DNA from: CAWJTV01 sp963845695 | GTDB taxonomy: Bacteria; Planctomycetota; Planctomycetia; Isosphaerales; Isosphaeraceae | DNA length: 64,000 bases | Assembly (NCBI GenBank): GCA_963845695.1 | Contig: CAWJTQ010000010.1 | Location: 467,179-531,178 of the forward strand | Direction of reading: 5' to 3' | Shown here: positions 18,596 through 27,137 of the stretch, one piece after another | Layout: the number at the start of each line of letters is the position of its first letter | How positions within the stretch are numbered: position 1 is the stretch's first letter | Position numbers and translations under genes: made by a program | Notes under the pieces: model-generated | What the model was told of the DNA's origin: nothing | Seen by the model: the letters and a program-made list of their open reading frames with translations, nothing else | Database searches by the model: none

Positions 18596-19627
18596 TTACG
18601 ACCGCTCGATCAATCCCTGGGTGGGGCTGGAGGCGGTGGCGTAGAGTTTCCTGGGGATGCGGCCAGCGGCAGCGGCCAGCCGGCCGGCCTCGATGGCCAG
18701 TCGCATGGCGTGGGCCATGCGGAGCGGATCGGAGGCGCCGGCGATACCCGTGTTGAGGAGAACGCCATCGCAGCCGAGTTCCATGGCGATGGCGACGTCG
18801 CTGGCGGTGCCGACCCCGGCGTTGACGATGACGGGATAGGACGGATCGCCCCCCTTAAGGTCCTCAAGGATGATCCGGATGTTGTTGGGGTTGAGCACGC
18901 CCTGGCCGCTGCCGATCGGGCTGCCGGCGGGCATGACGCTGGTGGCCCCGGCTTCCTTGAGCCGTCGGGCCATGATCGGGTCGTCGCTGGTGTAGCAGAG
19001 GACCTGGAAACCCTCATGGACCAGCACCCGCGTGGCCTCCAGCGTGGCGACCGGGTCGGGCAGGAGCGTGCGCGAGTCGGCCAGCACCTCGAGCTTGACC
19101 CAGTCAGCGCCGGGGTTTTCCAGGCCCTCCAGCAGCTCGCGCCCCAGCCGCGCGGTCCGGAGGGCGTCCTCGGCGGAGAAGCAGCCGGCGGTGTTGGGCA
19201 GGATGGTGTATCGCTTCGGGTCGAGATAATCCAGCAGGTTCCGGCCCTGGCGATCGAACAGCCGCTCGCGGCGGACGGCCACGGTGACCACCTCGGCGCC
19301 GCTGGCGTCCAGGCAGTCGCGCATCAACTCCAAGGTGGTGTACTTGCCTGTCCCGACGAATAGCCGGCTGTGCACGACATGCGTGCCGATCGTGAGCAGC
19401 TCGTTCCCGATGTCGGAGGCCGCGCCCGACCCGCCGCCGACCAGCGTGACGATCTCCAGGACGTCGCCGGCAGCCAGCGCCGTCTCGGCCAATCGGGACC
19501 GCGTGACGAGGTCCTTGTTGATCTCGACGGCGACGTGTTCCGGCTTGACGCCGAGGTGCCGCAGCAATTCGGCAACGGTCAGCGGCCCGGTCAGCTCGCG
19601 TCGCTCGCCGTTAATGATGACCTGCAC
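18596..19627 (-). CDS. thiG: ThiS-ThiG fusion: sulfur carrier plus thiazole synthase
   Basis: 343 residues. Residues 1-66 are ThiS-like (MQVIINGERRELTGPLTVAE, VAVEINKDLVTRS) and end in VTLVGGGSG. Residues about 75-335 are ThiG, with FVGTGKYTTLELMRDCL, the Schiff-base lysine in GADWVKLEVL, and MPAGSPIGSGQG and VNAGVGTASD phosphate-binding loops. ThiG condenses deoxyxylulose phosphate, dehydroglycine and ThiS-thiocarboxylate to the thiamin thiazole. In a fusion the ThiS Gly-Gly is not a free C-terminus, so sulfur transfer would need cleavage or a separate carrier. The start is the GTG at 19627 with GAGGTGAG upstream. A short tandem repeat of (A)GTTGCC lies just upstream. Confidence 0.92.
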   Translation of the reverse strand: MQVIINGERRELTGPLTVAELLRHLGVKPEHVAVEINKDLVTRSRLAETALAAGDVLEIVTLVGGGSGAASDIGNELLTIGTHVVHSRLFVGTGKYTTLELMRDCLDASGAEVVTVAVRRERLFDRQGRNLLDYLDPKRYTILPNTAGCFSAEDALRTARLGRELLEGLENPGADWVKLEVLADSRTLLPDPVATLEATRVLVHEGFQVLCYTSDDPIMARRLKEAGATSVMPAGSPIGSGQGVLNPNNIRIILEDLKGGDPSYPVIVNAGVGTASDVAIAMELGCDGVLLNTGIAGASDPLRMAHAMRLAIEAGRLAAAAGRIPRKLYATASSPTQGLIERS

Positions 19628-19637
19628 AATCTCACCT

Positions 19638-19661
19638 CAGTTGCCGGTTGCCAGTTGCCAG
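19638..19661. repeat. tandem GTTGCC words upstream of the ThiS-ThiG start
   Basis: CAGTTGCC, GGTTGCC and AGTTGCC occur in tandem, ending about 10 bases before the GTG start (read on the minus strand). Comparable word repeats precede cysS, ispF and glpX in this window. Confidence 0.6.
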
Positions 19662-19850
19662 CCGGACAGGACCGGTCTTTTCGTTTCTCGCGACTCGCTA
19701 TTGATGAGCAACGGCCATCGTATCCCCCCCGGCGCGGCAGGGTCAAGCCGCGGCGAAACGGTCGAGGCGACCTGGCACCGCAATGGCACCGAATCCTTCA
19801 GTGGGGATTCCATCCGAGTTGACACGTCATCCTGACCAGGAGAGATGCCC

Positions 19851-20318
19851 ATGAGGTACGTCGAGATGGTCTGCGCGCTGGGACTCATCGCCTTGCTGAA
19901 TGCGGTATCGATAGCGCAAGATGCCGGCTCGACCGCGGCCAAGGTCGACAAGATCCATTCGCCCGACGCTCTGGTCGGCCGCTATGTCCTCGTCTCCGGC
20001 GAGAAATATGGCTTGAAAGAGACCGAGGAGCGAATCAAGGGGACGATCGTCGTCTTCACCAAGGATTCGGTTGTGGTCGCCGACAAGGACAGGAAGGAGA
20101 TCTACTCGGCATCCTACACGCTCAAGACGACGACAAATCCTTGCGACATCACCATGACCAGCCGCGCCGAGTCGGCGGCGGGCCAGATCGCCCGGGGCTT
20201 GATCCAGAAAGAAGGGAATCAGTTGCGCTTGATCTATGCGTTGCCCACCGGGGAAATCCCACCCGGCTTCAAGACCAAGGAAGTGCAGCTCATGTTCGTC
20301 ATGAAGAAGGCGGAATAA
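19851..20318 (+). CDS. secreted TIGR03067-like protein
   Basis: 155 residues with a Sec-type signal peptide (MRYVEMVCALGLIALLNAVS). The mature part resembles the planctomycete TIGR03067 domain: ALVGRYVLVSGEKYG, IVVFTKDSVVVADKD, YTLKTTTNPCDITMT, and LRLIYALPTG. This family is predicted to be a small lipocalin-like beta barrel of unknown role, multiplied in planctomycetes. An ATG two codons earlier (19845) is also possible; 19851 gives better spacing from AGGAG. It stands alone. Confidence 0.7.
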   Translation: MRYVEMVCALGLIALLNAVSIAQDAGSTAAKVDKIHSPDALVGRYVLVSGEKYGLKETEERIKGTIVVFTKDSVVVADKDRKEIYSASYTLKTTTNPCDITMTSRAESAAGQIARGLIQKEGNQLRLIYALPTGEIPPGFKTKEVQLMFVMKKAE

Positions 20319-20839
20319 TCGCCACGGCCCGGTACCGACGAGCTCAGGACGGACGGATCGAGGGCGCAGGCCGAACGACGGCCGTCATCGGGCTCCTCAA
20401 CTCGATGGCGCACAAGGACACTCACCGAGCCCGATGGCTGCCTTGGCACCGGCGGGCTCGGAGTGCGCGCTCGAGGAGCACGGCCGGTATAACACATTGC
20501 GAATTGCGAAAATGCGTTAAATTCTCTTGATTTTCAGAAGTCCTCGCCCATAAACTGTGATTCAGTCATCGGGATCACGAGGCCGCGACGAACCCGGCTT
20601 CCAGGACTCGATCCGAGCATCCATCCCTCCTCCAGGGTATCCGCTCAAATCGCAATTCCCGACCGACATCGCGTCCTGCAAGGTCACTTCCTAAAGAACT
20701 AGTCACGGCGGTTCGCCAACCGCGCCGCCGTGGGACGCCCCGTCGCCAGGATCCAGGGGAATGATCGACGGCGGGCGGCGGACTGGCTCCGTCGTCCGTC
20801 TTCGACGTTGACTGGATCACCCGGAGTGAGGAACCCGAC
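20319..20839. other. intergenic region
   Basis: No conserved reading frame is seen. The last ~140 bases form the leader of the DUF1559 gene, with GTGAGGAA as its ribosome site at about 20825. Confidence 0.4.
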
Positions 20840-21919
20840 ATGACATCGAGATTCGTTCGCCGCAAGCCAACGACCGGATTCACCCTGATCGAGCTCCTGG
20901 TGGTGATCGCCATCATCGGGGTCCTGATCGCGCTCTTGTTGCCCGCGGTCCAGAGCGCCCGCGAGGCGGCGCGCCGCGCCCAGTGCACCAACAATCTGAA
21001 GCAGATCGCTCTCGCGGCTCATAATTATGAGTCGGCCAACGGCAGCTTTCCGATCGGCAACCGGGGTTTGCAGTTGGTCTACCCCGGCCTTCCGCCCTGC
21101 GGAATCCTGGATGGATCCTCGTATCCGATCGGACATACGGTGTTCGTCTTCATTCTGCCTTACCTGGAGGATGCCGCTCAGTACAACGCATACAACCTCG
21201 TGCGCACTTATGACAGCTACTCGAATGTCACCGGCATCTCAACCAAGGTTGCGGCGTACATCTGCCCTTCGGATACGGACGCCGCGCCCGATCCCACCGG
21301 CGACATCACGGTGGTTCAAGGTTCCTACGGCGCGGCTCGGGGTCTCTGGGAAACGCTCGCCTTCAACTGGGCGACCACTTCCACGCTCCCCGATCCCAAG
21401 GGCCAGTATGCCAGCACGTGCAACCAGGGACCGGGCGACGGCATGTTCAGCGTGGAATGGTCTCACAAGATTCAGTCCGTAACTGATGGCCTGAGCAACA
21501 CGTTGTTCTTCGGCGAGATGTCGCGGTTCCGGAACGAACCCCAAGGTTCGAATTTCATGTTCAACCTCATCGCGGGGATCTGGGCCGGCCCGCCGTGGAC
21601 CGGTAGTCCCTACTGGCCGAACGACACCCGGATCACCAGCGGCGCCACGGCCGTCCCGAAGCTGAATGCGCCGCCGGACATGACGGGAAACGTGTTGTTC
21701 TCTTGCTTCGCCACAGCCTTATTTCCCCCGGACTGGATCACGGTCCCAGCCTGTCAAAACCTGGGACAATTCGGCTTCCGGAGCCTCCACCCGGGTGGCG
21801 GGAATTTCGCAATGGCGGACGGCTCGGTCCGATTCGTCAAGGACAGCATCAACGTCCCGACCTATCGAGCCCTGGCGACGCGAGCCGGCGGCGAAGTCGT
21901 CGGCGCCGATCAGTATTGA
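20840..21919 (+). CDS. DUF1559 domain protein with type IV pilin-like N-terminus
   Basis: 359 residues. The N-terminus has the prepilin cleavage/methylation motif and hydrophobic helix GFTLIELLVVIAIIGVLIAL (about residues 13-32), followed by REAARRAQCTNNLKQIALA. The body is the DUF1559 (SBP_bac_10) domain, ending in the diagnostic SLHPGGGNFAMADGSVRFVK. These proteins are massively multiplied in Planctomycetes and are thought to be pseudopilin-processed surface proteins. A small lipoprotein gene follows about 120 bp later, a pairing often seen with this family. No pilus assembly genes are nearby. Confidence 0.93.
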   Translation: MTSRFVRRKPTTGFTLIELLVVIAIIGVLIALLLPAVQSAREAARRAQCTNNLKQIALAAHNYESANGSFPIGNRGLQLVYPGLPPCGILDGSSYPIGHTVFVFILPYLEDAAQYNAYNLVRTYDSYSNVTGISTKVAAYICPSDTDAAPDPTGDITVVQGSYGAARGLWETLAFNWATTSTLPDPKGQYASTCNQGPGDGMFSVEWSHKIQSVTDGLSNTLFFGEMSRFRNEPQGSNFMFNLIAGIWAGPPWTGSPYWPNDTRITSGATAVPKLNAPPDMTGNVLFSCFATALFPPDWITVPACQNLGQFGFRSLHPGGGNFAMADGSVRFVKDSINVPTYRALATRAGGEVVGADQY

Positions 21920-22037
21920 GGGGCGTTCCCGAATGCCTGCTGAGCCCTCTGACTCTGATCGGCGTCGAACCCGGGGGTTCGATCCGGGTGGAGTCGGGGC
22001 CGGCAGACCACTACCTGGCCACTCGATGGAGAGACCG

Positions 22038-22257
22038 ATGAGAAGATTCACTGGCTTGTTGATTGGATCATTCGTCGCCGCACTGGCGATCGGCTGCGGC
22101 TCCGAGAGGCCCGCCTCCCACGCTGGAACCGGCCATCGCCCAGACGACCGCACCCGTCGCCGAAAAGGGCGCCAAGGCCGCCCTCAAGAAGAAAAAGAAG
22201 GAGGCCGGACTCAGCGGTGTGACCACACCGTCCAAGAGACAGCGATTAGCGCTTTGA
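22038..22257 (+). CDS. small lipoprotein downstream of DUF1559 (frame change)
   Basis: The start at 22038 has GGAGAG upstream. MRRFTGLLIGSFVAALAIGC is a lipoprotein signal peptide with the lipobox Cys at residue 20. After GCGSE the conserved continuation (APPTLEPAIAQTTAP, VAEKGAKAALKKKKKEAGLS) lies in another frame, which stops at 22257; the switch is at about 22105. Lysine-rich small lipoproteins of this kind commonly follow DUF1559 genes in planctomycetes, so the pair is likely functional and the switch an indel. Function is unknown. Confidence 0.6.
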
Positions 22258-22263
22258 GGGGCT

Positions 22264-22803
22264 CTAGAGATCCTTGAGCAGCCGCTGGTTCCGGCTGATG
22301 TGGAAGTGGCAGAGGGCCACGGCGCAGGCGTCGGCGACGTCGTTGGGCTCGGGGAGACGGTCGAGGCCGAGCTCGGCCATGATCGCGTGCTGGATCTGCG
22401 ACTTCGGGGCGCGTCCGCTGCCGGTGAGGGTCTTCTTGATCCGTGTGGCGGCGTAGCCGACGACCGGCGTATTGCGCTGGGCCGCGGCCAGCACGATCAC
22501 CCCGCGCGCGTGGGCCATCAGGATCGCCGTGCGGGGATGCTTCACGTGGCTGTGGACCTGCTCCAGCGCGACGGCGGCGGGCGGAAACGCTTCGAGCACC
22601 TCGACGATACCCTCGTGGATCCAGGCGAGCCGCTCGCCCATCGCCTTGCAGTCGGAACCCGGTCGGATCACCCCCGCCTCGACCACGAAGGCCCCGCGCG
22701 GCGACGGTTCGACTACCGCATAGCCCGTGATGTTCAAACCAGGGTCGATCCCCACGACCCGACCGGGATCTCGGGCATGTTTGGATTCGAAGGCCGTGGA
22801 CAT
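22264..22803 (-). CDS. ruvC: RuvC Holliday-junction resolvase
   Basis: 179 residues, family length. Catalytic carboxylates are visible: Asp in VVGIDPGLNITGY, Glu in VALEQVHSHVKHPRTA, and Asp residues in NDVADACAVALCHFH. It cuts four-way junctions after RuvAB branch migration. It lies head-to-tail after cysS on the minus strand (59-base gap) and convergent with the small lipoprotein gene; ruvA and ruvB are not in this window. The start at 22803 gives a short N-terminal tail before the RNase H-like core. Confidence 0.95.
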   Translation of the reverse strand: MSTAFESKHARDPGRVVGIDPGLNITGYAVVEPSPRGAFVVEAGVIRPGSDCKAMGERLAWIHEGIVEVLEAFPPAAVALEQVHSHVKHPRTAILMAHARGVIVLAAAQRNTPVVGYAATRIKKTLTGSGRAPKSQIQHAIMAELGLDRLPEPNDVADACAVALCHFHISRNQRLLKDL

Positions 22804-22862
22804 CGTCGCCGTCTCATCCCGTTTCGATTTCCGTCGATTGAACTTCCTGATGAATCCAAGAA

Positions 22863-24342
22863 TCAGGAGATGCGCCAGCGGGTGCCGTCGGGTTTGTCCT
22901 CGAGGGTCACGCCGAGCTCGGTGAGGCGGTTGCGGATCTCGTCGGCCATCGCGAAGTTCTTCTCCTTGCGAAGCCGGTTCCGGAGATCCACAAGCAGCTC
23001 GAGCAGGGGCTCGGTGAGTGTGTCTCCGGCTGGCGTGCGGGGCTCGACGGGCCGGCGGAACAGGCCGAGGAGCTGGCTGAGCTCCTTGAGGACGACCATA
23101 CCGGCGCGATACTCGTCGAGCACGGCGGGGCGTGCCTGGCCCGGGTCGAGGCCGGCCTGATGGGCGAAGCGATTGAGCGCGTGGACGATCTCGAAGAGCT
23201 CGCCGAGGGCCCCGCCGGTGTTGAAGTCGTCATCCATCGCGTCGAGGAAGAGCAGGCGGTGCTCGGCGATCTCCTGGAGCAGGGGAGTGCCGCCGGCCTC
23301 GGGGTCGTGCCGGCGCGTCGGGGCCTGGAGCTGGTCGAATCGCTCGCCGGTCAGCTCGGCGAACCGCTCGAACGCCCGGTAGAACGTCTGGAGCCCGCGC
23401 TCGATCTCCACCAGCCGATTCGGGCCGAAATCGATCGGGTGACGATAATGGCTCGAGAGCAACAGCGCGCGGAGGGTGTCCGGCGAGTGGGCCTGCGAGC
23501 AGGTCGCTCATCAGCACGATCGTGTCGGGGTCGGACTTGGAGATCTTCCGGCCCTGCTTGGTCAGCAGGCCGTTGTGCAGCCAGTACGAGGCGAAGGTCT
23601 CGCCGCTGTACGACTCGGACTGGACCAGCTCGTTCTCGTGGTGGGGGAAGACCAGGTCGAGCCCGCCGCCGTGGATGTCGAAGTGCCGGCCCAGGTACTT
23701 CATGCTCATGGCCGAGCACTCGATGTGCCAGCCGGGCCGGCCCGGTCCCCAGGGGCTCTCCCACGACGGCTCGCCGGGCTTGGACCGCTTCCACAGCGCG
23801 AAGTCGCCGGGATGACGCTTCAGCGCCGAGGGCTCGATCCGCGCGCCGGCCAGCAGGTCTTCCGGGTCGCGGTGGCTGAGCTTGCCGTATTCGGGGGCCT
23901 TGCCGACGTCGAAATACACGTCGCCGCCCGACTCGTAAGCAAACCCCTTGGCGATCAGCTCCTGGTTGATGGCGATGATCTCGCGGATGTGCTCGGTGGC
24001 ACGCGGCATCTGGTCGATCCCGTCGACCCCCAGCGCCGCCAGGCAATCGAGATAATCCCGGGTCACCCGCTCGGCCAGCTCCAGGACGGTCGTCCCGTCC
24101 TTCTGGGCCTGCACGATCAGCTTGTCGTCGACGTCGGTGATATTGACCACCCACATCACCTCGTAGCCGAGATACACGAGGTATCGCTTGATCGTGTCGA
24201 AGATCACCGGCCCGACCAGGTGGCCGATGTGACTGGGCGAATAGACCGTCGGGCCGCAGACGTACATCCCGACCTTGCCGGGCTGGACGGTCTGGAACGG
24301 CTCCTTGGTTTGACTCAGTGTGTTATAAACGCGCAATGGCAT
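22863..24342 (-). CDS. cysS: cysteinyl-tRNA synthetase (one frame change)
   Basis: Class I synthetase charging tRNA-Cys. The N-terminal frame (24342 to about 23480) has YVCGPTVYSPSHIGH with the zinc Cys and HIGH box, WHIECSAMS and HHENE zinc ligands, and KISKS as the KMSKS loop. The C-terminal frame (to 22863) has SPDTLRALLLSSHYRHPIDF, the DALR-like helices (MDDDFNTGGALGELF) and a tail KPDGTRWRIS. The two frames join near 23488, where a one- or two-base indel in CAGGCCCAC restores ~490 residues. As this gene is essential and the only cysS visible, a sequence error is the best explanation. A tandem AGTAGTCAG repeat block separates it from ispF. Confidence 0.9.
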
Positions 24343-24352
24343 GGATCAATCT

Positions 24353-24455
24353 CTCAGTAGTCGGTAGTCAGGGGTCAGTAGTCAGGGGTTGAACAGTAGT
24401 CAGTGCCGGAAAATGGTCCTGGTCTTTACTGACTACTGACCACTGACTGCTGAGA
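24353..24455. repeat. AGTAGTCAG-type word repeats between ispF and cysS
   Basis: CAGTAGTC/GGTAGTCAG words are repeated at least five times and then inverted (TGACTACTGACCACTGACTG). They fill the ~84-base gap, forming the cysS leader, and extend into the ispF stop, so that the IspF C-terminus reads SQQSVVSSQ. Confidence 0.7.
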
Positions 24456-24926
24456 GATGAGCACGACAACCTCAGAGACAATAGCCTCACCCCGGCCGAC
24501 GGGCCCGACGTGCTCGCCGGTCTTGGCCTTGACATTCACGGCGGTCTCGGCGACGCGGAGCAGTCGCGCGAGGTTGGCGCGGATGGCCGGCTTGTGGGGG
24601 CTCAGTTTGGGCTCCTGGGCGTGGATGATGACGTCGCAATTGACCACCCGCCAGCCGGCCCGCTCGACCTGGTCGACCACCTCCGCCAGGAGCTTCGTGC
24701 TGTCCAGCCCTCGCCATTGAGGATCCGTATCCGGATAATGTTCCCCGATGTCGCCCAGGCCGGCCGCTCCGAGGATGGCATCGGCCACCGCGTGGCAGAC
24801 CACGTCGGCGTCGGAATGGCCCACCAATCCCCGCGGGTGGGCGATCCTCAAGCCTCCCAGAATCAACGGCCGTCCCTCGTCCAAGCGATGGGTGTCATGG
24901 CCGATGCCTACTCTTAGATTAGTCAT
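24426..24926 (-). CDS. ispF: 2-C-methyl-D-erythritol 2,4-cyclodiphosphate synthase
   Basis: 166 residues. RVGIGHDTHRLDEGRPLILG has the zinc Asp/His pair, GHSDADVVCHAVADAILGAA the second His and substrate loop, DIGEHYPDTDP, and NVKAKTGEHVGPVGRGEAI the trimer core. It catalyses the fifth step of the MEP isoprenoid pathway. It is upstream of cysS on the same strand, an arrangement common in bacteria. The last ten residues are encoded by the intergenic word repeat and are probably a recent extension. The start codon at 24926 itself sits in an inverted-repeat word (GACCCATGAC). Confidence 0.95.
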   Translation of the reverse strand: MTNLRVGIGHDTHRLDEGRPLILGGLRIAHPRGLVGHSDADVVCHAVADAILGAAGLGDIGEHYPDTDPQWRGLDSTKLLAEVVDQVERAGWRVVNCDVIIHAQEPKLSPHKPAIRANLARLLRVAETAVNVKAKTGEHVGPVGRGEAIVSEVVVLISQQSVVSSQ

Positions 24927-25028
24927 GGGTCATCGGTCGTCAGTCATCCATCTGGAACCTGGTATCTCGGATTCCCCAAGAGGCGCGCATGTCACCCAGA
25001 TCCTACCAATGACCAATGACCCATGACC
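24923..25028. repeat. TCATGGGTCAT/ATGACCCATGA inverted word repeats upstream of ispF
   Basis: GTCATGGGTCATCGGTCGTC at 24923-24942 is inverted as GACCAATGACCCATGACCA (25009-25027) across a ~65-base loop. Further GTCAGTCAT words are present. It overlaps the ispF start codon. Confidence 0.6.
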
Positions 25029-25350
25029 AGATTAGCCTTTTCCCATTATCAGGCGAACCAATTTTCCAATTGAGAAGAAAAGTTTCAAGTTTTCGAGGTC
25101 AATCCGATTCGCGACATCGCCTGCCCAGAAAGCGCGGAGATCTAAGACTCGTTCTCATCGGGATTTGGGAACATTCGACGCATGGCTGTGTCGAACTGGC
25201 ATCCGGAATGCAATAACCAGAATCCAACAACGCGGCCCGAGCAAGGACGTCCCGGAGATCCAGCCGATCGCGGGAAAATTGGGGATTGCGAGGGAAACGC
25301 GAAAACCGGAATCGAGAAGAACCCCAGGTTAACCAATCCAGGAGGCCGTC
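25029..25350. other. leader region upstream of csrA
   Basis: About 320 bases with no reading frame of note. It ends in CCAGGAGGCCGTC, a strong ribosome site for csrA. The AGGA within that site is the type of sequence CsrA itself binds, so autoregulation is possible. Confidence 0.4.
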
Positions 25351-25545
25351 ATGCTGGTTCTGAGCCGCAAAGTGAACGAGAAGATCGTGATTGATGGGAA
25401 CATCGTGGTGACGGTCGTGAAGATTGACCGCAACCAGATCCGGCTAGGGATCGAGGCTCCGGGCCATATCCCTGTGTTCCGCGAAGAGATCGTCGGAACC
25501 GTGCGCCGCACCCCATCGGAAGTGGCTGTCGCCGCGGGTGTTTGA
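25351..25545 (+). CDS. csrA: carbon storage regulator CsrA
   Basis: 64 residues, family length. MLVLSRKVNEKIVIDGNIVV and the RNA-binding strand IRLGIEAPGHIPVFREEI contain the conserved Leu4, Arg6 and Arg44-type positions. CsrA binds GGA motifs in 5' leaders and blocks or stabilises translation. It is monocistronic, with an AGGAGG ribosome site. FliW, its usual protein antagonist, is not nearby. Confidence 0.95.
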   Translation: MLVLSRKVNEKIVIDGNIVVTVVKIDRNQIRLGIEAPGHIPVFREEIVGTVRRTPSEVAVAAGV

Positions 25546-25568
25546 CGGCCGCCCTTGAACGTGTGAAA

Positions 25569-25618
25569 GTCCCGGCTTCGGCCTGATCGCGCGCTTCCGC
25601 GCCGGCTGAAGCCGGGAC
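25569..25618. terminator. hairpin after csrA
   Basis: GTCCCGGCTTC (25569-25579) pairs with GAAGCCGGGAC (25608-25618), extended inward by GGCC/GGC, 23 bases past the csrA stop. No T-run follows, so terminator function is only plausible; it also resembles a REP hairpin. Confidence 0.45.
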
Positions 25619-25881
25619 GCCAATCCAAACATCCACATCCTGGGTCATCTCATCGCAGACCGCCTTTCTCCCGATCCACCTTCGTCTTTCCTCACGCGGC
25701 GGCGTCACAACGGGATTCGAGATTCCGGATGCCGGAATCATCCGCTTTGGGGAATCCGCAATCCCGAATCCCCTCGTCCCAACGACGCGAACGGCTCAGA
25801 CAGCCTCTCGTGAAGAGTCGGTCGGCCGACCAACCCTTGACGTAGGAGCCGTCGAATTCTTTCGATTTCCCGCGACTCGCC

Positions 25882-25909
25882 TTGACATAATACTTAGCCT
25901 GTCTAAATA
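25882..25909 (+). promoter_or_regulatory. promoter with overlapping dyad for the padR-like operon
   Basis: TTGACA (25882-25887), a 16-base spacer and TAAATA (25904-25909) give a near-consensus promoter. TTAG-N5-CTAA (25894-25906) lies between and over the -10, a likely operator for the PadR protein. The ATG at 25917 is only seven bases past the -10 with no ribosome site, so the mRNA may be leaderless. Confidence 0.55.
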
Positions 25910-25916
25910 ATAAGCC

Positions 25917-26261
25917 ATGCAAAAGATCGAAGGTGATACCTTACGTGGCCATCTGGAAGGCATGGTGCTGGCGGCCCTGTCGCGGGGCGAGGCCCATGGC
26001 TTCGAGGTCTTGCGCCGGCTGGAGGAACTGGGCTGCGGGGCCCTGAGCCTGAAAGAAGGGACGCTGTACCCCGTGCTCTACCGGCTCGAGGAGGCGGGGA
26101 TGGTCCGGGCGGCGTGGGAGGCCGATACGGGCGGCCGGCGTGGCCCGCGGCGGCGGATCTACCATCTGACCGCCAAGGGGGAGCGCGAGTTGGCCCATCG
26201 TCGGGAAGCCTGGGCGCAGTTCGTGACGATCGTGGGCGGGATCCTGGGGGCACCAGCATGA
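25917..26261 (+). CDS. PadR-family transcriptional regulator
   Basis: 114 residues. The winged helix is clear: LRGHLEGMVLAALSRGEAHG, FEVLRRLEELG, LKEGTLYPVLYRLEEAGMV and RRIYHLTAKGERELAHR. PadR-type repressors sense small ligands or membrane stress, and short ones like this are often paired with a membrane protein. Its TGA overlaps the next ATG (ATGA at 26258-26261), so the two are translationally coupled. Autoregulation through the TTAG-N5-CTAA dyad is inferred. Confidence 0.9.
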   Translation: MQKIEGDTLRGHLEGMVLAALSRGEAHGFEVLRRLEELGCGALSLKEGTLYPVLYRLEEAGMVRAAWEADTGGRRGPRRRIYHLTAKGERELAHRREAWAQFVTIVGGILGAPA

Positions 26262-27029
26262 TACCGAGTCACTTCGGGGACCTGATCGAGCGCGTGGTGG
26301 GACCAGTGTGGGCCAGCGAGTCCCGTAAGGACCGGATGCGGGAAGAGCTGTGCGCTCATCTGGAGGCGAGCTTCGAGGAAGAACGCGGCCATCTCGGCGA
26401 TGACGGAGCGGCAGCCGATCGAGCCATTCAGCGACTTGGGGAGACGAGCGAGCTCGACCCACAGCCTCCAGAACTCGGTCCCCTGGCTCGAACGCGTCCT
26501 GTATACCCGCTTGATCCCACATCATCGCCTCGAGACCTGGTGTCGCCGCCGGCGCGACGAGACGTTGCCGCACTATGCGATCCGGATCACGACCGGGATG
26601 ACGCGCTGATCGCCGGCGCCGATCTCATCGTCCTGCCAATCAGCGCCGCCATGCGGCACCCGACCCATGGATTGGCGCGTGGTTTTCACCTGGGGCACCG
26701 CCCAGTTCGCGCTGATCGCGGCGGGCGCGTTCGTCTTCCCGTTCCTCTGGGAAGCCATGGTCCGCGCCCTCCAGAGCGGATCCTCCCGCCGGTACCGGCC
26801 GGCGCTGGTCGCCGCGTTGTCGAGCTTGGTCGTGATGGCCCTGATCCTGGGCTTCGTCCTGATCGTCACGGTCGGGCGCACCCATGGCCAGGTCTTTCGC
26901 CGATCCGATTGGCTCTTGGTCCTGGTCATGGCCCTGTTCGGACCCGTCACCTTGATCCTGGGCGCGCGGGACACCATCTCCTGGCGCCGCCGCCGGGACG
27001 GATGGGAGCTGCCCGAGATCCCTTCGTGA
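26258..27029 (+). CDS. membrane protein coupled to PadR (frame changes)
   Basis: The first ~60 residues (MIPSHFGDLIERVVGPVWAS, MREELCAHLEASFEEER, AADRAIQRLGE) form the cytoplasmic helical prefix found on many PadR-linked membrane proteins. After about 26440 the conserved sequence moves to another frame (VPWLERVLYTRLIPHHRLET, RRRRDETLPHYAIRI) and then, near 26610, to a third frame (IVLPISAAMRH; later VVFTWGTAQFALIAAGAFVF, VALSSLVVMALILGFVLIV, LLVLVMALFGPVTLILGA). This gives three or four transmembrane helices. Both breaks look like single-base indels. The function is unknown; co-regulation by the upstream PadR is likely. Confidence 0.65.
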
Positions 27030-27137
27030 CCATCCGCTTTCCCTTCTTCATTGACCGTGTCTGGTCTTTAGTGTTACAACTGTCGCAGGCTCCGCGATAG
27101 CCTCGCGACCTTCTTCCATTAGTCGGAGACTCGCATC

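Noticed and set aside
24353..24455. Possible CRISPR-like spacing of AGTAGTCAG words
   Set aside because: Words are contiguous without unique spacers and no cas genes are present; these are simple tandem repeats. No CRISPR array was found anywhere in the window.
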